Of a DNA stretch of 64,000 nt, positions 33,202 through 41,595 are shown one piece after another. Source of the stretch: an uncultured Faecalibacterium sp. (GTDB taxonomy: Bacteria; Bacillota; Clostridia; Oscillospirales; Ruminococcaceae); the NCBI GenBank assembly GCA_934524985.1, contig CAKSYT010000011.1:1-64000 (forward strand), in the 5' to 3' direction. The position numbers and the translations under genes were made by a program. A model generated the notes under the pieces. It worked only from the letters and a program-made list of their open reading frames with translations, searched no databases and was not told where the DNA came from. The number at the start of each line of letters is the position of its first letter. Position 1 is the first letter of the stretch.

Positions 33202-34365
33202 TCACTTCTTCGGGTGCTTTTTGCGCCATGCAAGCGCAAGGGCAACGGCAGCGCACGCCAGCACTGCCAGCGGCCAGACGGAGGCCAGCGCCACCACCAG
33301 CTGCTGCAAGCCGTTCACAAAGTTGCCCCAGCCGGAGGTAAAGGCGGTGCCGATGCGGGAGAAGAAACCCTCGTCCGCAGGGGTGTAGGTCTGCACCTCG
33401 TTCAGGTCGATATACACGGTGCACTGCTGCACCTGATCGCTGTACCAGTCCAGCTGGCTCTGCCAGCTTTCGATCTGGGACTGCACCTCGGTGAGAGAAT
33501 CCTCAATCTGCAAAAGATCCGAAAGAGTTTCAGCCTGTTCCTGCAACTGCTGTAAGCGGGTGCGCTGTGCCTGCAAGTTGGCAAGCCGCGCGGACACGTC
33601 CATATACTGGGTGGTCACGTCATCGGCCTGCTGGCTGCGGTAGGTCACATTACCGGCAGCGGCAACGGCCTCCAGAAAGCTTTGGTAGTTGGCCTGCGGC
33701 ACCCGGTAGGTCAGGTTGACGGAGCGGCTGGAACCGCTGCTGGAATACTCGCTGCTGGATTCCAGATAGCCGCCCGCCTCGGCAAGGGCGCTGTCCAGTG
33801 CACTGCGGGCTGCCTCGTAATCCTTGCTTTCCAGCGTCAGGTTGGCGGTGTAGATGATCTTGGCGCTATCCACCGCAGGGGCAGCAGCCTCGGTGCTGCC
33901 GGTGCCGCTGTATTCCGTTTCCAGAGAGCGGTCGTCTGCATCCAGACTGTAATTTACTGCCTCGGGGGTGCTGTCCAGCGCGGCGTGCTGAACGGCAAAG
34001 CTGTCCGATGCCACAGAGGCAGCGGAGCTGTTGGCAGCGCCTTCGGCTGCGTACAGGGTGGGTGCGCTGCTTTTGGCGGTGCCCATCCCGATGCCCAGAT
34101 GCAGGGTGCTGTAACCCAGCACGCACACGGCCAGACAGGCAGCCAGCGTGCCCAGCTGCTTTACCGGAAAGTGGATGGGCTTTTTCTTCTTGGGCTCTGC
34201 GGTGTTCAGGGGTGCTGCGGGTGCAGCCTGCGGGGCAGGGGCAGCCATCATGGGCTCAGCCTTTTCCTCCGCAGTCAGGGTGTCGGTCATGGCCAGCAGT
34301 TTTGCCTTCAGATCGTCCGGGGCAGTCAGGTCATCGACCTCCATCTTGTATTCATACCACCTCAT
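33202..34365 (-). CDS. DUF4349 membrane protein, possible anti-sigma partner
   Basis: 387 residues: cytoplasmic N-terminus of about 65 residues, one membrane helix (about 68-88), a Ser/Ala-rich linker, DUF4349 domain (about 165-345) with a long coiled coil (ARLANLQAQRTRLQQLQEQA and onward), and a second helix near 360-378 with a basic tail. Overlaps the ECF sigma gene by 14 bases, the usual position of an anti-sigma factor, but no zinc-finger anti-sigma motif is visible. Confidence 0.75.
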   Translation of the reverse strand: MRWYEYKMEVDDLTAPDDLKAKLLAMTDTLTAEEKAEPMMAAPAPQAAPAAPLNTAEPKKKKPIHFPVKQLGTLAACLAVCVLGYSTLHLGIGMGTAKSSAPTLYAAEGAANSSAASVASDSFAVQHAALDSTPEAVNYSLDADDRSLETEYSGTGSTEAAAPAVDSAKIIYTANLTLESKDYEAARSALDSALAEAGGYLESSSEYSSSGSSRSVNLTYRVPQANYQSFLEAVAAAGNVTYRSQQADDVTTQYMDVSARLANLQAQRTRLQQLQEQAETLSDLLQIEDSLTEVQSQIESWQSQLDWYSDQVQQCTVYIDLNEVQTYTPADEGFFSRIGTAFTSGWGNFVNGLQQLVVALASVWPLAVLACAAVALALAWRKKHPKK

Positions 34366-34846
34366 CTTCGATCTCCTCCTTCAGCATCGTATGTAACTGT
34401 GCCCGTGCGCGCCGCAGCCAGCTTAGTACCGTGTTTGTGGGCACCGCCATCATCCGCCCGATCTCTGCCGCAGTGTATCCTTCGTAGTAATGCAGATAGA
34501 TGGCATTGCGGTAGTTTTCCGGCAGCGTGCGGATGGCATCCAGCACGCTGCCGTCCTCCGCAAGGACATCGGGGGCGGGCAGGTTCTCGTCCAGCTCGGT
34601 GTCCTTTTGGTGGGCGGCGCGGGTCAGGTCCCGGCAGCGGTTGATGGCCACCCGCAGCAGCCATGCTTTGAGATGCTCCTCACTCTCAAAGATGCCGTTA
34701 TAGTGCAGCAGCTTTTCAAACACATCCTGCACCACATCTTCAGCATCGGCTGTGCAGCGGCAATTATGCACCGCAGTGCGGTAGACGGTGTCGCTGTAAC
34801 GCTGTACCGCCAGGGTAAATACTTCGTTTCTGGTCAGCTGTCCCAT
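34352..34846 (-). CDS. ECF-type RNA polymerase sigma factor
   Basis: 164 residues from ATG at 34846 (AAGGAGAG 9 bases upstream). Region 2 at about 10-75 (DAEDVVQDVFEKLL; LKAWLLRVAINRCRDL) and region 4 at about 105-155 (LPENYRNAIYLHYYEGYTAAEIGRMM...NTVLSWLRRAR). No other domain. Coupled to the DUF4349 gene, which may hold it at the membrane. An extended -10 (TGGTATACT) on the minus strand at about 35068-35060 may start the transcript. Confidence 0.88.
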   Translation of the reverse strand: MGQLTRNEVFTLAVQRYSDTVYRTAVHNCRCTADAEDVVQDVFEKLLHYNGIFESEEHLKAWLLRVAINRCRDLTRAAHQKDTELDENLPAPDVLAEDGSVLDAIRTLPENYRNAIYLHYYEGYTAAEIGRMMAVPTNTVLSWLRRARAQLHTMLKEEIEDEVV

Positions 34847-35265
34847 TGTTATAAACTCTCCTTGGATGCCCGGAAGCGGGCTTCTCGATGGAATGTTTGT
34901 GGTTCTCACGGGGACGTTCACTCAATATACGGCTCAGCATCCCCGATTATTGCAGAACAAAACCCGGATCCTTCCATTTTTTGTGTACCGGACGCACCGG
35001 ACCGCAAGGCGCGTCCACGTTCTCCGACAGAGGTTGGATATCCTGCCGGTTTACCGGTCAGTATACCACGGAATCGCAAAAAGGAAAAGAGGGGAGACCC
35101 CGCGTAAAAAACTAAGAATGTGTTTGTCGCGCTCCGCAGAGTGCGACAAACACGAATATAAATAATAGTCTTTCCGCTGAATATGGCCAGAGCAACGCGG
35201 AGGCCATTTAAATCGTCTCATGGGCAAGGAATTGCTGCACATGGAGATGTGCGGCGGTTCCCTCA
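34847..35265. other. Intergenic region with structured repeat copy 1
   Basis: 34847-35100 is the leader of the sigma operon; 35120-35207 is a structured element (listed separately). No gene seen. Confidence 0.5.
35120..35215 (+). repeat. Structured intergenic element, copy 1
   Basis: Hairpin with arms 35120-35134 and 35139-35153 around CGCA; its stem (GTGTTTGTCGC) is unrelated in sequence to the other copies. Core: TTCCGCT (35172-35178), ATGGCC (35183-35188), CGCGGA (35196-35201), GGCCAT (35202-35207), then AAATCGTC. Confidence 0.75.
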
Positions 35266-35838
35266 TTATTTATAGACCCTTTGCAGCAGCGCCAGCCGCT
35301 CGGAGAGAAAGGTCTCAGCCTTGGGGTGGTGCAGCCAGCATTTGCCGTCGGTGCTGTGCACCAGTTTCTGCGCCAGTGCGGCGGGGGCGGTGTCAATCGC
35401 CATCACGTCCTGCATGGTCAGTTGCAGGGTGAGCGCCGCCGGTACATCCGGCAGCGGCGGCAGCGGGTCCTCCCACACAAAGGGCGGCAGCAGCTGCACC
35501 GCCACGGTCAGGCGGGTGCACTCCTCGGTCAGCAGAAGGGCGGCGGGGGTGCCGTCCGGCTGCACCTGTAAGCTGCTGTATAAAAGCTGCATCCGGGAAG
35601 GGGAGAGCAGTCGGGTCAAGCCCTCTGCCGGAGCTGCCGCAAGCTGTAAATACCCGGCGGCTTCTTCCCGATAGATGCGCCGGGCAGGGGCGTGCAGCCC
35701 TGCGTAGAGGGCGGGCAGCATAAAGCTGCCGGTTTTTTCCAGCGCCTGCTGCGCCAGCAGATAGAACTCGGTCAGCGGGTACGCCGCGTCTGGCTGCGGC
35801 ATCCCGAAATCCGGCCGCGATACATGACCTCCACCCAT
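35266..35838 (-). CDS. Hypothetical protein
   Basis: 190 residues from ATG at 35838, with AAGGAGG 5 bases upstream. Soluble, Leu/Ala/Pro rich (PPFVWEDPLPPLPDVPAAL), C-terminal SERLALLQRVYK. No motif I recognise, no membrane segment or signal peptide. It lies immediately downstream, on the same strand, of the toxin module at 35967-36287, so toxin-transcript read-through could reach it. Confidence 0.6.
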   Translation of the reverse strand: MGGGHVSRPDFGMPQPDAAYPLTEFYLLAQQALEKTGSFMLPALYAGLHAPARRIYREEAAGYLQLAAAPAEGLTRLLSPSRMQLLYSSLQVQPDGTPAALLLTEECTRLTVAVQLLPPFVWEDPLPPLPDVPAALTLQLTMQDVMAIDTAPAALAQKLVHSTDGKCWLHHPKAETFLSERLALLQRVYK

Positions 35839-35848
35839 GGGAACCTCC

Positions 35849-35980
35849 TTGACAAAACACGATGGTGCGATTATACTATAAACAGAAGGGGCGCTGACTG
35901 CAAAGGTCAGCTTTCCATCCCGCATTAGTCAAAAAGATTGACCGCTAGTTTGGTAGACTGGGGCGGTCAATCTTTTTTGT
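35849..35980 (+). ncRNA. Antisense RNA of type I toxin module 1
   Basis: Promoter TTGACA (35849-35854), 17 bases, TATACT (35872-35877); transcript should start near 35884 and end at a hairpin AAAGATTGACCGC/GCGGTCAATCTTT followed by TTTT (about 35933-35978). About 95 nt. The terminator overlaps the last codons and stop of the convergent toxin gene, giving a 3'-3' overlap as in txpA/RatA. Near its 5' end is GCGCTGACTGCA. Confidence 0.6.
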
Positions 35981-36104
35981 TGTCATCGTTTTTCTTCTGT
36001 GAAGCTTTATCCATGACCTCAAGGGTCAGGCGGATCACCTCGATGATCAATCCCAACAGCGTAAGAATGACCATCAGCAGGTTCAGCATCTCCGACAGAT
36101 CCAT
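35967..36104 (-). CDS. Holin-like type I toxin, copy 1
   Basis: 45 residues: short acidic start (MDLSEM), one hydrophobic helix (LNLLMVILTLLGLIIEVIRL, residues 7-26), then a charged Lys/Asp tail. GGGAGGG lies 7 bases before the ATG. Size and layout fit the holin-like toxin/TxpA-BsrG class that inserts in the membrane. Promoter TTGTAA-17-TATTCT at 36287-36259 gives a leader of about 150 nt. Antisense RNA overlaps the 3' end. Confidence 0.6.
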   Translation of the reverse strand: MDLSEMLNLLMVILTLLGLIIEVIRLTLEVMDKASQKKNDDNKKD

Positions 36105-36404
36105 CAGATATCCCTCCCTTCGCCTTCAGGGCTTGGGGAGGCTTGGCTCAAAAAAGTTCTCCTCCCACAAGCCGCTGGTTCGTTCCATGTACAGGAAGAA
36201 GCAGTGCTGCGGGATGGGAAAGCATGACCACCGATTATGCAATCAGCGCCGTATTCTTAGAATATCATATTTTTCGACGGATTACAATATATCTGTTGAT
36301 TGTAAACCCCTTGCAAACTTTTCCGTTGACCTGTGGCGCACCGGTGCGGTATACTCGGGCACAGATGCCTTGCAAAACGAAAAAACAGAGGGGGAAAACT
36401 GACT
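36105..36404. other. Toxin 1 leader and bioY promoter region
   Basis: Minus strand: toxin promoter (36259-36287) and leader with GGCGCTGATTGCATAATCGG near its start, also found in copy 3. Plus strand: TTGACC (about 36323) and TATACT 18 bases on may drive bioY. Confidence 0.5.
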
Positions 36405-36974
36405 ATGAAAGACAAAAAACTGACTACCTACCAGATGGCCGTTACCGCTGTGATGGCTGCCGTGCTGTGCGTGCTGGGCCCGCTGACCGTACCCATCGGA
36501 GCCGTGCCCATCTCGCTGGCAAACTTTGTCATCTGCCTGACCGCATGGCTGCTGGGGCCGAAGTTCGGCACCCTGAGCGTGGTCCTCTATCTGGTGCTGG
36601 GCGCTATCGGCATTCCGGTGTTTTCCGGCTACGGTGCCGGTCTTGCCAAGCTGGCAGGCCCTACCGGCGGTTATCTGGTGGGCTATCTGCTGCTGGCCTT
36701 TATCGGCGGTATGTTTATTGAAAAGAGCAAGGGCAACCCGGTGGTCTCCGCTGTGGGTCTGGTGCTGGGCGATGCTGCCTGCTATGTGCTGGGCACGGCA
36801 TGGTTCGTGTTCCAGATGCAGTGCGAGCTGGGCTACGCGCTGACTGTCTGCGTCTATCCCTTCATTGCGCTGGATCTGGGCAAGATCGTGGTGTCCTGCA
36901 TCGTGGGTGCGCTGCTGCGTAAGCGCCTGACCCAGGCAGGCGTGCTGAAGCTGCAGAATGCAGTTTCGGAATGA
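36405..36974 (+). CDS. bioY: Biotin transporter S component BioY
   Basis: 189 residues from ATG at 36405 (AGAGGGGG upstream). Six hydrophobic segments; the signature GxxVPISLANF...LTAWLLGPKFG at about 30-55 and the biotin-site GAIGIPVFSG.GAG...GPTGGYL at about 68-92 are clear. Binds biotin in the membrane and works with a shared ECF ATPase module (not here) or alone. Monocistronic. Confidence 0.93.
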   Translation: MKDKKLTTYQMAVTAVMAAVLCVLGPLTVPIGAVPISLANFVICLTAWLLGPKFGTLSVVLYLVLGAIGIPVFSGYGAGLAKLAGPTGGYLVGYLLLAFIGGMFIEKSKGNPVVSAVGLVLGDAACYVLGTAWFVFQMQCELGYALTVCVYPFIALDLGKIVVSCIVGALLRKRLTQAGVLKLQNAVSE

Positions 36975-37002
36975 TCGCTGAGCGGAAAATTATTATTAAA
37001 TA

Positions 37003-37046
37003 GAATAAGCCCGGAAGGTCTGCGAAACTTCCGGGCTTATCTTTTT
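37003..37046. terminator. Bidirectional terminator, bioY/argF
   Basis: AATAAGCCCGGAAG (37004-37017) with CTTCCGGGCTTAT (37028-37040), T-run on plus strand and AT-rich on minus. Confidence 0.8.
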
Positions 37047-38040
37047 ATTCCTGATATCCCAAGGTGGCTGCCATGACCGCCTTGATGGTGTGCATCCGGT
37101 TCTCGGCCTCGTCAAACACGATGCTCTGGGGGCCTTCGAACACCTCGTCGGTCACCTCCATGGCGTCGCGGCCAAAGCGCTCGCCCATCTCCTTGCCCAC
37201 GGTGGTCTTGTGGTCGTGGTAGGCGGGCAGGCAGTGCATAAATACTGCCTCCGGGCCTGCAATATTCATCAGATCCTGATTGATCTGATAGGGAGCCAGA
37301 TCGTGGATGCGCTCTGCCCACACCTCCACGGGTTCGCCCATGGACACCCACACGTCGGTGTACAGCACGTCTGCGCCCTTTGCAGCCTTGACGGGGTCCT
37401 CCTCAAAAGAGAGAGTAGCACCGGTCTGGGCGGCAATGGCCTGACACTGCTCCACCAGCGAGGGGTCGGGCTGGTACTTTTTGGGGGCGCAGGCGGTGAA
37501 GTGCAGGCCCATCTTGGCGCAGCCCACCATCAGGCTGTTGCCCATGTTGTAGCGGGCGTCGCCGAAGTAAACAAAGTGAATACCCTTCAAATGGCCGAAA
37601 TGCTCCTGAATGGTGAGGAAATCGGCCAAAATCTGGGTGGGGTGGAACTCGTTGGTCAGGCCGTTCCACACCGGCACACCGGCATAGTGCGCCAGCTCTT
37701 CCACGATCTGCTGGCCGTAGCCCCGGTACTCGATGCCGTCAAACATCCGTCCCAGCACCCGGGCGGTATCGGCGATGGACTCCTTTTTGCCGATCTGGCT
37801 GCCGGAGGGGTCCAGATAGGTCACTTCCATGCCCAGATCGTGGGCGGCTACCTCAAAGCTGCACCGGGTGCGGGTGGAGGTCTTTTCAAAGATCAGGGCA
37901 ATATTCTTGCCCCGCAGCTGGTCGTGCCGGATACCGGCCTTCTTTTTGGCCTTCAGGTCAGCGGCCAGCTCCAGCAGCTGCCCGATCTCGGCAGGGGTGT
38001 AGTCCAATAGCTTTAAAAAGCTCCGATTTTTCAGTTCCAT
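37045..38040 (-). CDS. argF: Ornithine carbamoyltransferase
   Basis: 331 residues. Carbamoyl phosphate motif STRTR (55-59), HPTQ (133-136) and the ornithine-binding HCLPA near 270. Makes citrulline from ornithine. No other arg biosynthesis gene is next to it. A consensus ARG box sits over the transcription start, so it is repressed by ArgR when arginine is present. Confidence 0.96.
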   Translation of the reverse strand: MELKNRSFLKLLDYTPAEIGQLLELAADLKAKKKAGIRHDQLRGKNIALIFEKTSTRTRCSFEVAAHDLGMEVTYLDPSGSQIGKKESIADTARVLGRMFDGIEYRGYGQQIVEELAHYAGVPVWNGLTNEFHPTQILADFLTIQEHFGHLKGIHFVYFGDARYNMGNSLMVGCAKMGLHFTACAPKKYQPDPSLVEQCQAIAAQTGATLSFEEDPVKAAKGADVLYTDVWVSMGEPVEVWAERIHDLAPYQINQDLMNIAGPEAVFMHCLPAYHDHKTTVGKEMGERFGRDAMEVTDEVFEGPQSIVFDEAENRMHTIKAVMAATLGYQE

Positions 38041-38068
38041 TGTATATTTCCCTCTCTATGCAAACACT

Positions 38069-38125
38069 CTTGAATATTTATTCAAGTTATAATTCTATTA
38101 TAGTACGTTGCATCGGGAAGGTCAA
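38069..38125 (-). promoter_or_regulatory. argF promoter with ARG box
   Basis: Minus strand -35 TTGACC (38125-38120), 17 bases, -10 TATAAT (38102-38097). CTTGAATATTTATTCAAG (38069-38086) is a perfect 18-base ArgR palindrome just downstream, covering +1. Confidence 0.85.
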
Positions 38126-38146
38126 GAGGGAACCTTCCCGATCGTC

Positions 38147-38286
38147 TTGACAAAGAACACATATACTATAAACAGAAGGACGCTGACTGCATAGGTCAGC
38201 TTTCTGTTCCGTATTAGTCAAAAGATTGACCGCTCAGGCTGGAACTCTGGAGGCGGTCAATCTTTTTTGTTGTCGTCATTTTTATG
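38147..38286 (+). repeat. Broken copy 2 of the toxin/antisense module
   Basis: Same antisense sequence as copy 1 (AACAGAAGG.CGCTGACTGCA, terminator AGATTGACCGC...GCGGTCAATCTTTTTT), but the promoter spacer between TTGACA (38147-38152) and TATACT (38162-38167) is only 9 bases, so it should be dead. On the minus strand only the toxin tail KNDDNKKD and its stop survive, fused to the region after the dCMP deaminase stop. Confidence 0.6.
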
Positions 38287-38287
38287 C

Positions 38288-38767
38288 TTACAGCTCCAGC
38301 TCTGCCCGGCGGCCGGTGGGCTTATAGGGGGTCAGCCGGACACCGGCGTGCTCGAACATGAACCGCGCCGCAATGCTGGAATCGCTGTCGTGGTACTTGT
38401 CGCCGTAGTACACCACCTCGGCGATGCCGGACTGGATGATGGCCTTGGTGCACTCGTTGCAGGGGAACAGGGTCACATACACCCGGGCGCCCTTCAGGTT
38501 GTTGTGGGCACTGTTGAGAATGGCGTTCAGCTCGGCGTGGCAGACATACATATATTTGGTCTGCAAAGGCGCACCCTCCCGCTCCCAGGGCATCTCGTCA
38601 TCGCTGCAGCCCATGGGCATGCCGTTGTAGCCCAGAGAAAGGATCTTATTTTCCGGGCTTACGATGCACGCACCCACCTGACTGTTGGGGTCTTTGGAGC
38701 GCATGGCGGTAAGCAGCGCAATGCCCATAAAATATTCGTCCCAGTTGATATAATCCTCGCGCTTCAT
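38288..38767 (-). CDS. dCMP deaminase family protein
   Basis: 159 residues from ATG at 38767 (GGAGG upstream). Zinc site HAE (77-79) and PCNEC (Cys103, Cys106), with the family's [18 protein letters not shown]. ComEB/dCMP deaminases convert dCMP to dUMP for thymidylate synthesis. Flanked on both sides by toxin/antisense module copies, so it may have arrived by recombination between them. Confidence 0.88.
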   Translation of the reverse strand: MKREDYINWDEYFMGIALLTAMRSKDPNSQVGACIVSPENKILSLGYNGMPMGCSDDEMPWEREGAPLQTKYMYVCHAELNAILNSAHNNLKGARVYVTLFPCNECTKAIIQSGIAEVVYYGDKYHDSDSSIAARFMFEHAGVRLTPYKPTGRRAELEL

Positions 38768-38805
38768 CGCGTAAAACCTCCTGCCTCTTCCAGCGGGTCT
38801 GCGGC

Positions 38806-38945
38806 TTGACAAACCCGGAAAAATAGACTATACTACGAATAGAAAGAGCGCTGACTGCAATGGTCAGCTCCTCGTCCGGCTAATCAGTCGTAAAGAATGA
38901 CCGCTTGCTTTCTGAGGGCATGAGCGGTCATTTCTTTTTGCCGTT
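38806..38945 (+). ncRNA. Antisense RNA of type I toxin module 3
   Basis: Promoter TTGACA (38806-38811), 17 bases, TATACT (38829-38834). Transcript from about 38841, with GCGCTGACTGCA near the 5' end, to terminator AATGACCGC/GCGGTCATT then TCTTTTT (38896-38940), which overlaps the toxin's 3' end. Confidence 0.6.
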
Positions 38946-39029
38946 GGAAATCGTCCATGTGATCTCAAAGGTAATGTAGATTGCTCCGCCAAGCAGCGTG
39001 AGCAGCAACACGACCTGTTCAAACGTCAT
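38928..39029 (-). CDS. Holin-like type I toxin, copy 3
   Basis: 33 residues, MTFEQVVLLLTLLGGAIYIT then a short tail with SNGKKK. One membrane helix (about 5-26). AAAGGGGGG lies 7 bases before ATG. Promoter TTGCAA-17-TATGCT on the minus strand (39189-39161) gives a leader of about 125 nt. Fits putative holin-like toxins. Shorter and divergent from copy 1, but with the same layout and the same leader motif GGCGCTGATTGCATAATCGG. Confidence 0.6.
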   Translation of the reverse strand: MTFEQVVLLLTLLGGAIYITFEITWTISNGKKK

Positions 39030-39426
39030 GAGGCATCCCCCCTTTCCGCTTTCGCGTCAGGGGAAGCAAAAAGTTTTTCGTCCCCTCTGGCGCGCAGCCG
39101 GAAGGAGCTAGACCACCGATTATGCAATCAGCGCCTTTTCGCCGCCGAAGCGGCACTTACAGCATACCACAAAACCCGCATATTTGCAACGAAAACTCCC
39201 GGCTCCGCGCCTGTACGCGCTGCCGGGAGTTCTGCTTTTTCTGTCTGCCCATTTTACGCCCCAATGTCAACTTGCACAAAACAGTGCCCGGAAGTTTGGC
39301 AGGCGTTTTTGCTAAATTTTGAAACGATATATTTAAAAATCGCTTCGAGTGTGGTATTATCTTTGTAAAATATGCCACAAAAACGGAGAGAACGCTCCGT
39401 GCGGCGGAAATGAGGGAAAAACCGAT
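39030..39426. other. Toxin 3 leader and upstream region of the EF-G-like gene
   Basis: Minus-strand toxin leader and promoter (39161-39189). A hairpin AACTCCCGGC/GCCGGGAGTT (39194-39231) followed by CTGCTTTTT. A TATTAT at about 39355 may belong to the EF-G-like gene; no good -35. Confidence 0.45.
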
Positions 39427-41511
39427 ATGAAATACGCAAGCAACAACATCCGCAATATTCTGATTGCCGGCCATGCCGGCAGCGGCAAGACCACGCTGAC
39501 CGAAGCACTGGTCTATTTTTCGGGCGCTGCCGAGCGTATGGGCCGGGTCGAGGACGGCACCACGATTTCGGACTTTGATCCCGAGGAAGCAAAGCGCAAG
39601 GCCAGCCTGTCGGCTTCCGTTGTGCCGGTGGAGTACGAGGGCATCAAGTACAACCTGATCGATGCACCGGGTCTGTTCGACTTTGAAGCAGGCGAGTATG
39701 AGGGCATCCGCGCCGCCGAGAGCGTGCTGGTGTGCGTGTCCGGCCGCAGCGGCGTTACCGTGGGCGCAGAAAAGGCGTTCCAGCTGGCCCGCAAGAACGG
39801 CAAGGCCACCATGGTGTTCGTCTCCAAGTGCGATCTGGAAAACGCCAACTACTTCAAGATCCTTGAGGACATGAAGATCCGCTTCGGCTCCACCGTCTGC
39901 CCCTGTGTCGTGCCTGCAAAGCTGGATGACGGCACCCCCGTGTACATCAATCTGTTCAGCCAGAAAGCCTTCAAGTACGAGGGCGGCAAGCAGATCCAGG
40001 TGGAACTGCCGGACATCGGCCACCGCTTCCAGGGCCTGATCGAGGCTATGAGCGAGGCTATTGCAGAAACCGACGATGAGCTGATGGAAAAGTTCTTCGG
40101 CGGCGAGCCCTTTACCACCGAGGAGATCGTGGAGGGTATGCGCAAGGGCGTTAAGGACGGCCTGATCACCCCCGTGTTCTGCGGCAGCGCCGTGAATATG
40201 CAGGCACTGGATATGCTGCTGTTCAATATGCACAAGCTGCTGCCCAGCCCGGAGCACGAGGCCAGCACGCTGGCCGAGGATGCCAACGGTGAGCCGATGG
40301 AGCTGCACTGCACCGAGGACGAGCCCACTGCCGCTTACGTCTTTAAGACTGTGGCTGACCCATTCGTGGGCAAGCTGAGCTATCTGCGTGTCGTCAGCGG
40401 CAAGGTGACCGCAGGCGAGCCGCTGACCAACGCCCGCACCGGCGAGGTGGAAAAGATCACCAAGCCCCTGACCGTCCTCGGCAAGAAGCAGATTGAAAAC
40501 GACGGCATCGGTGCCGGCGATATCGGTGCAGTGGCAAAGCTGGTGAGCGCAAAGACCGGCGATACCCTGTGCGATGCAGACCGCGTGGTCAAGCTGCCCG
40601 CACCCGTATTTCCCAAGCCCAGCCTGTTCATGGCTGTTACCGTGGCCAAGAAGGGCGACGAGGGCAAGATCTCCAGCGCACTGGCACGCCTGATGGAAGA
40701 AGATCCCACCCTGTGCTACATCAACAACGCCGAGACCCATCAGCAGGTCATCGGCGGCTTGGGCGAGCAGCATCTGGACGTGGTCAAGGCCAAGCTGAAG
40801 AACAAGTTCGGCGTGGAGATCGGTCTGGAAGCTCCCCGCATCGCCTACCGCGAGTCCATCCGCAAGGCCTGCCAGAAGCAGGGACGCCATAAGAAGCAGA
40901 CCGGCGGCCACGGCCAGTTCGGTGATGTTATCATCAACTTCGAGCCCTGCGACAGCGAGCAGGTAGTGTTTGAGGAGAGGGTGTTCGGCGGCAGCGTGCC
41001 CAAGAACTTCTTCCCCGCCGTGGAAAAGGGCGTGCGTCTGGCTGCCGAAAAGGGCGTGCTGGCCGGTTACCCCGTGGTCGGCCTGAAGGCCACCCTGCTG
41101 GACGGCAGCTACCACCCGGTAGACAGCTCTGAAATGGCCTTTATCATGGCTGCAAAGCTGGCGTATAAGGCCGCTATGCCGGAGGCTGGTCCGGTCATTC
41201 TGGAGCCCATCCACACCCTGAAAGCTCATGTGCCGAACGACAACACCGGCGACATTATGGGCGATGTGACCAAGCGCCGCGGCCGTGTGCTGGGCATGGA
41301 GCCGGACGAGGACGGCTTGCAGACCATCATTGCCGAGGTGCCGCTGGCGGAGCTTGCAAACTTTACCACCTTTATCCGTCAGACCACGCAGGGCCGCGGC
41401 TGGTTTACCACTGAGTTCGCCCGCTACGAGACCCTGCCCGAGATGCTGGTGCCTGCTGTTGTGGAGCAGGCCAAGAAGTTGGGCAATCTGGACGAGGCCG
41501 CAGACGACTGA
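39427..41511 (+). CDS. Elongation factor G-like GTPase (EF-G2 type)
   Basis: 694 residues from ATG at 39427. G1 GHAGSGKT (15-22), G3 DAPG instead of DTPG, G4 SKCD instead of NKCD, then EF-G domains II to V (RGRVLGMEPDEDGLQTIIAE in domain V). The altered G motifs place it in the EF-G-like/FusA2 group rather than the main fusA. Role uncertain; some relatives act in ribosome recycling or stress. Monocistronic with a strong terminator. Confidence 0.85.
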   Translation: MKYASNNIRNILIAGHAGSGKTTLTEALVYFSGAAERMGRVEDGTTISDFDPEEAKRKASLSASVVPVEYEGIKYNLIDAPGLFDFEAGEYEGIRAAESVLVCVSGRSGVTVGAEKAFQLARKNGKATMVFVSKCDLENANYFKILEDMKIRFGSTVCPCVVPAKLDDGTPVYINLFSQKAFKYEGGKQIQVELPDIGHRFQGLIEAMSEAIAETDDELMEKFFGGEPFTTEEIVEGMRKGVKDGLITPVFCGSAVNMQALDMLLFNMHKLLPSPEHEASTLAEDANGEPMELHCTEDEPTAAYVFKTVADPFVGKLSYLRVVSGKVTAGEPLTNARTGEVEKITKPLTVLGKKQIENDGIGAGDIGAVAKLVSAKTGDTLCDADRVVKLPAPVFPKPSLFMAVTVAKKGDEGKISSALARLMEEDPTLCYINNAETHQQVIGGLGEQHLDVVKAKLKNKFGVEIGLEAPRIAYRESIRKACQKQGRHKKQTGGHGQFGDVIINFEPCDSEQVVFEERVFGGSVPKNFFPAVEKGVRLAAEKGVLAGYPVVGLKATLLDGSYHPVDSSEMAFIMAAKLAYKAAMPEAGPVILEPIHTLKAHVPNDNTGDIMGDVTKRRGRVLGMEPDEDGLQTIIAEVPLAELANFTTFIRQTTQGRGWFTTEFARYETLPEMLVPAVVEQAKKLGNLDEAADD

Positions 41512-41541
41512 GCCCTGAACCCCTGATTTGACATTTCCCCG

Positions 41542-41588
41542 AGCCCCCGCCGACACTTTTTTCCCTCTGTCGGCGGGGGCTTTTTTTG
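41542..41588 (+). terminator. EF-G-like gene terminator
   Basis: AGCCCCCGCCGACA pairs with TGTCGGCGGGGGCT, then TTTTTTT. Confidence 0.9.
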
Positions 41589-41595
41589 TAAAAAA

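Noticed and set aside
36298..36332. TTGTAAACC half of a BirA operator before bioY
   Set aside because: The second half is not a match (CGTTGACCT in place of GGTTTACAA), so biotin repression is not supported by sequence.
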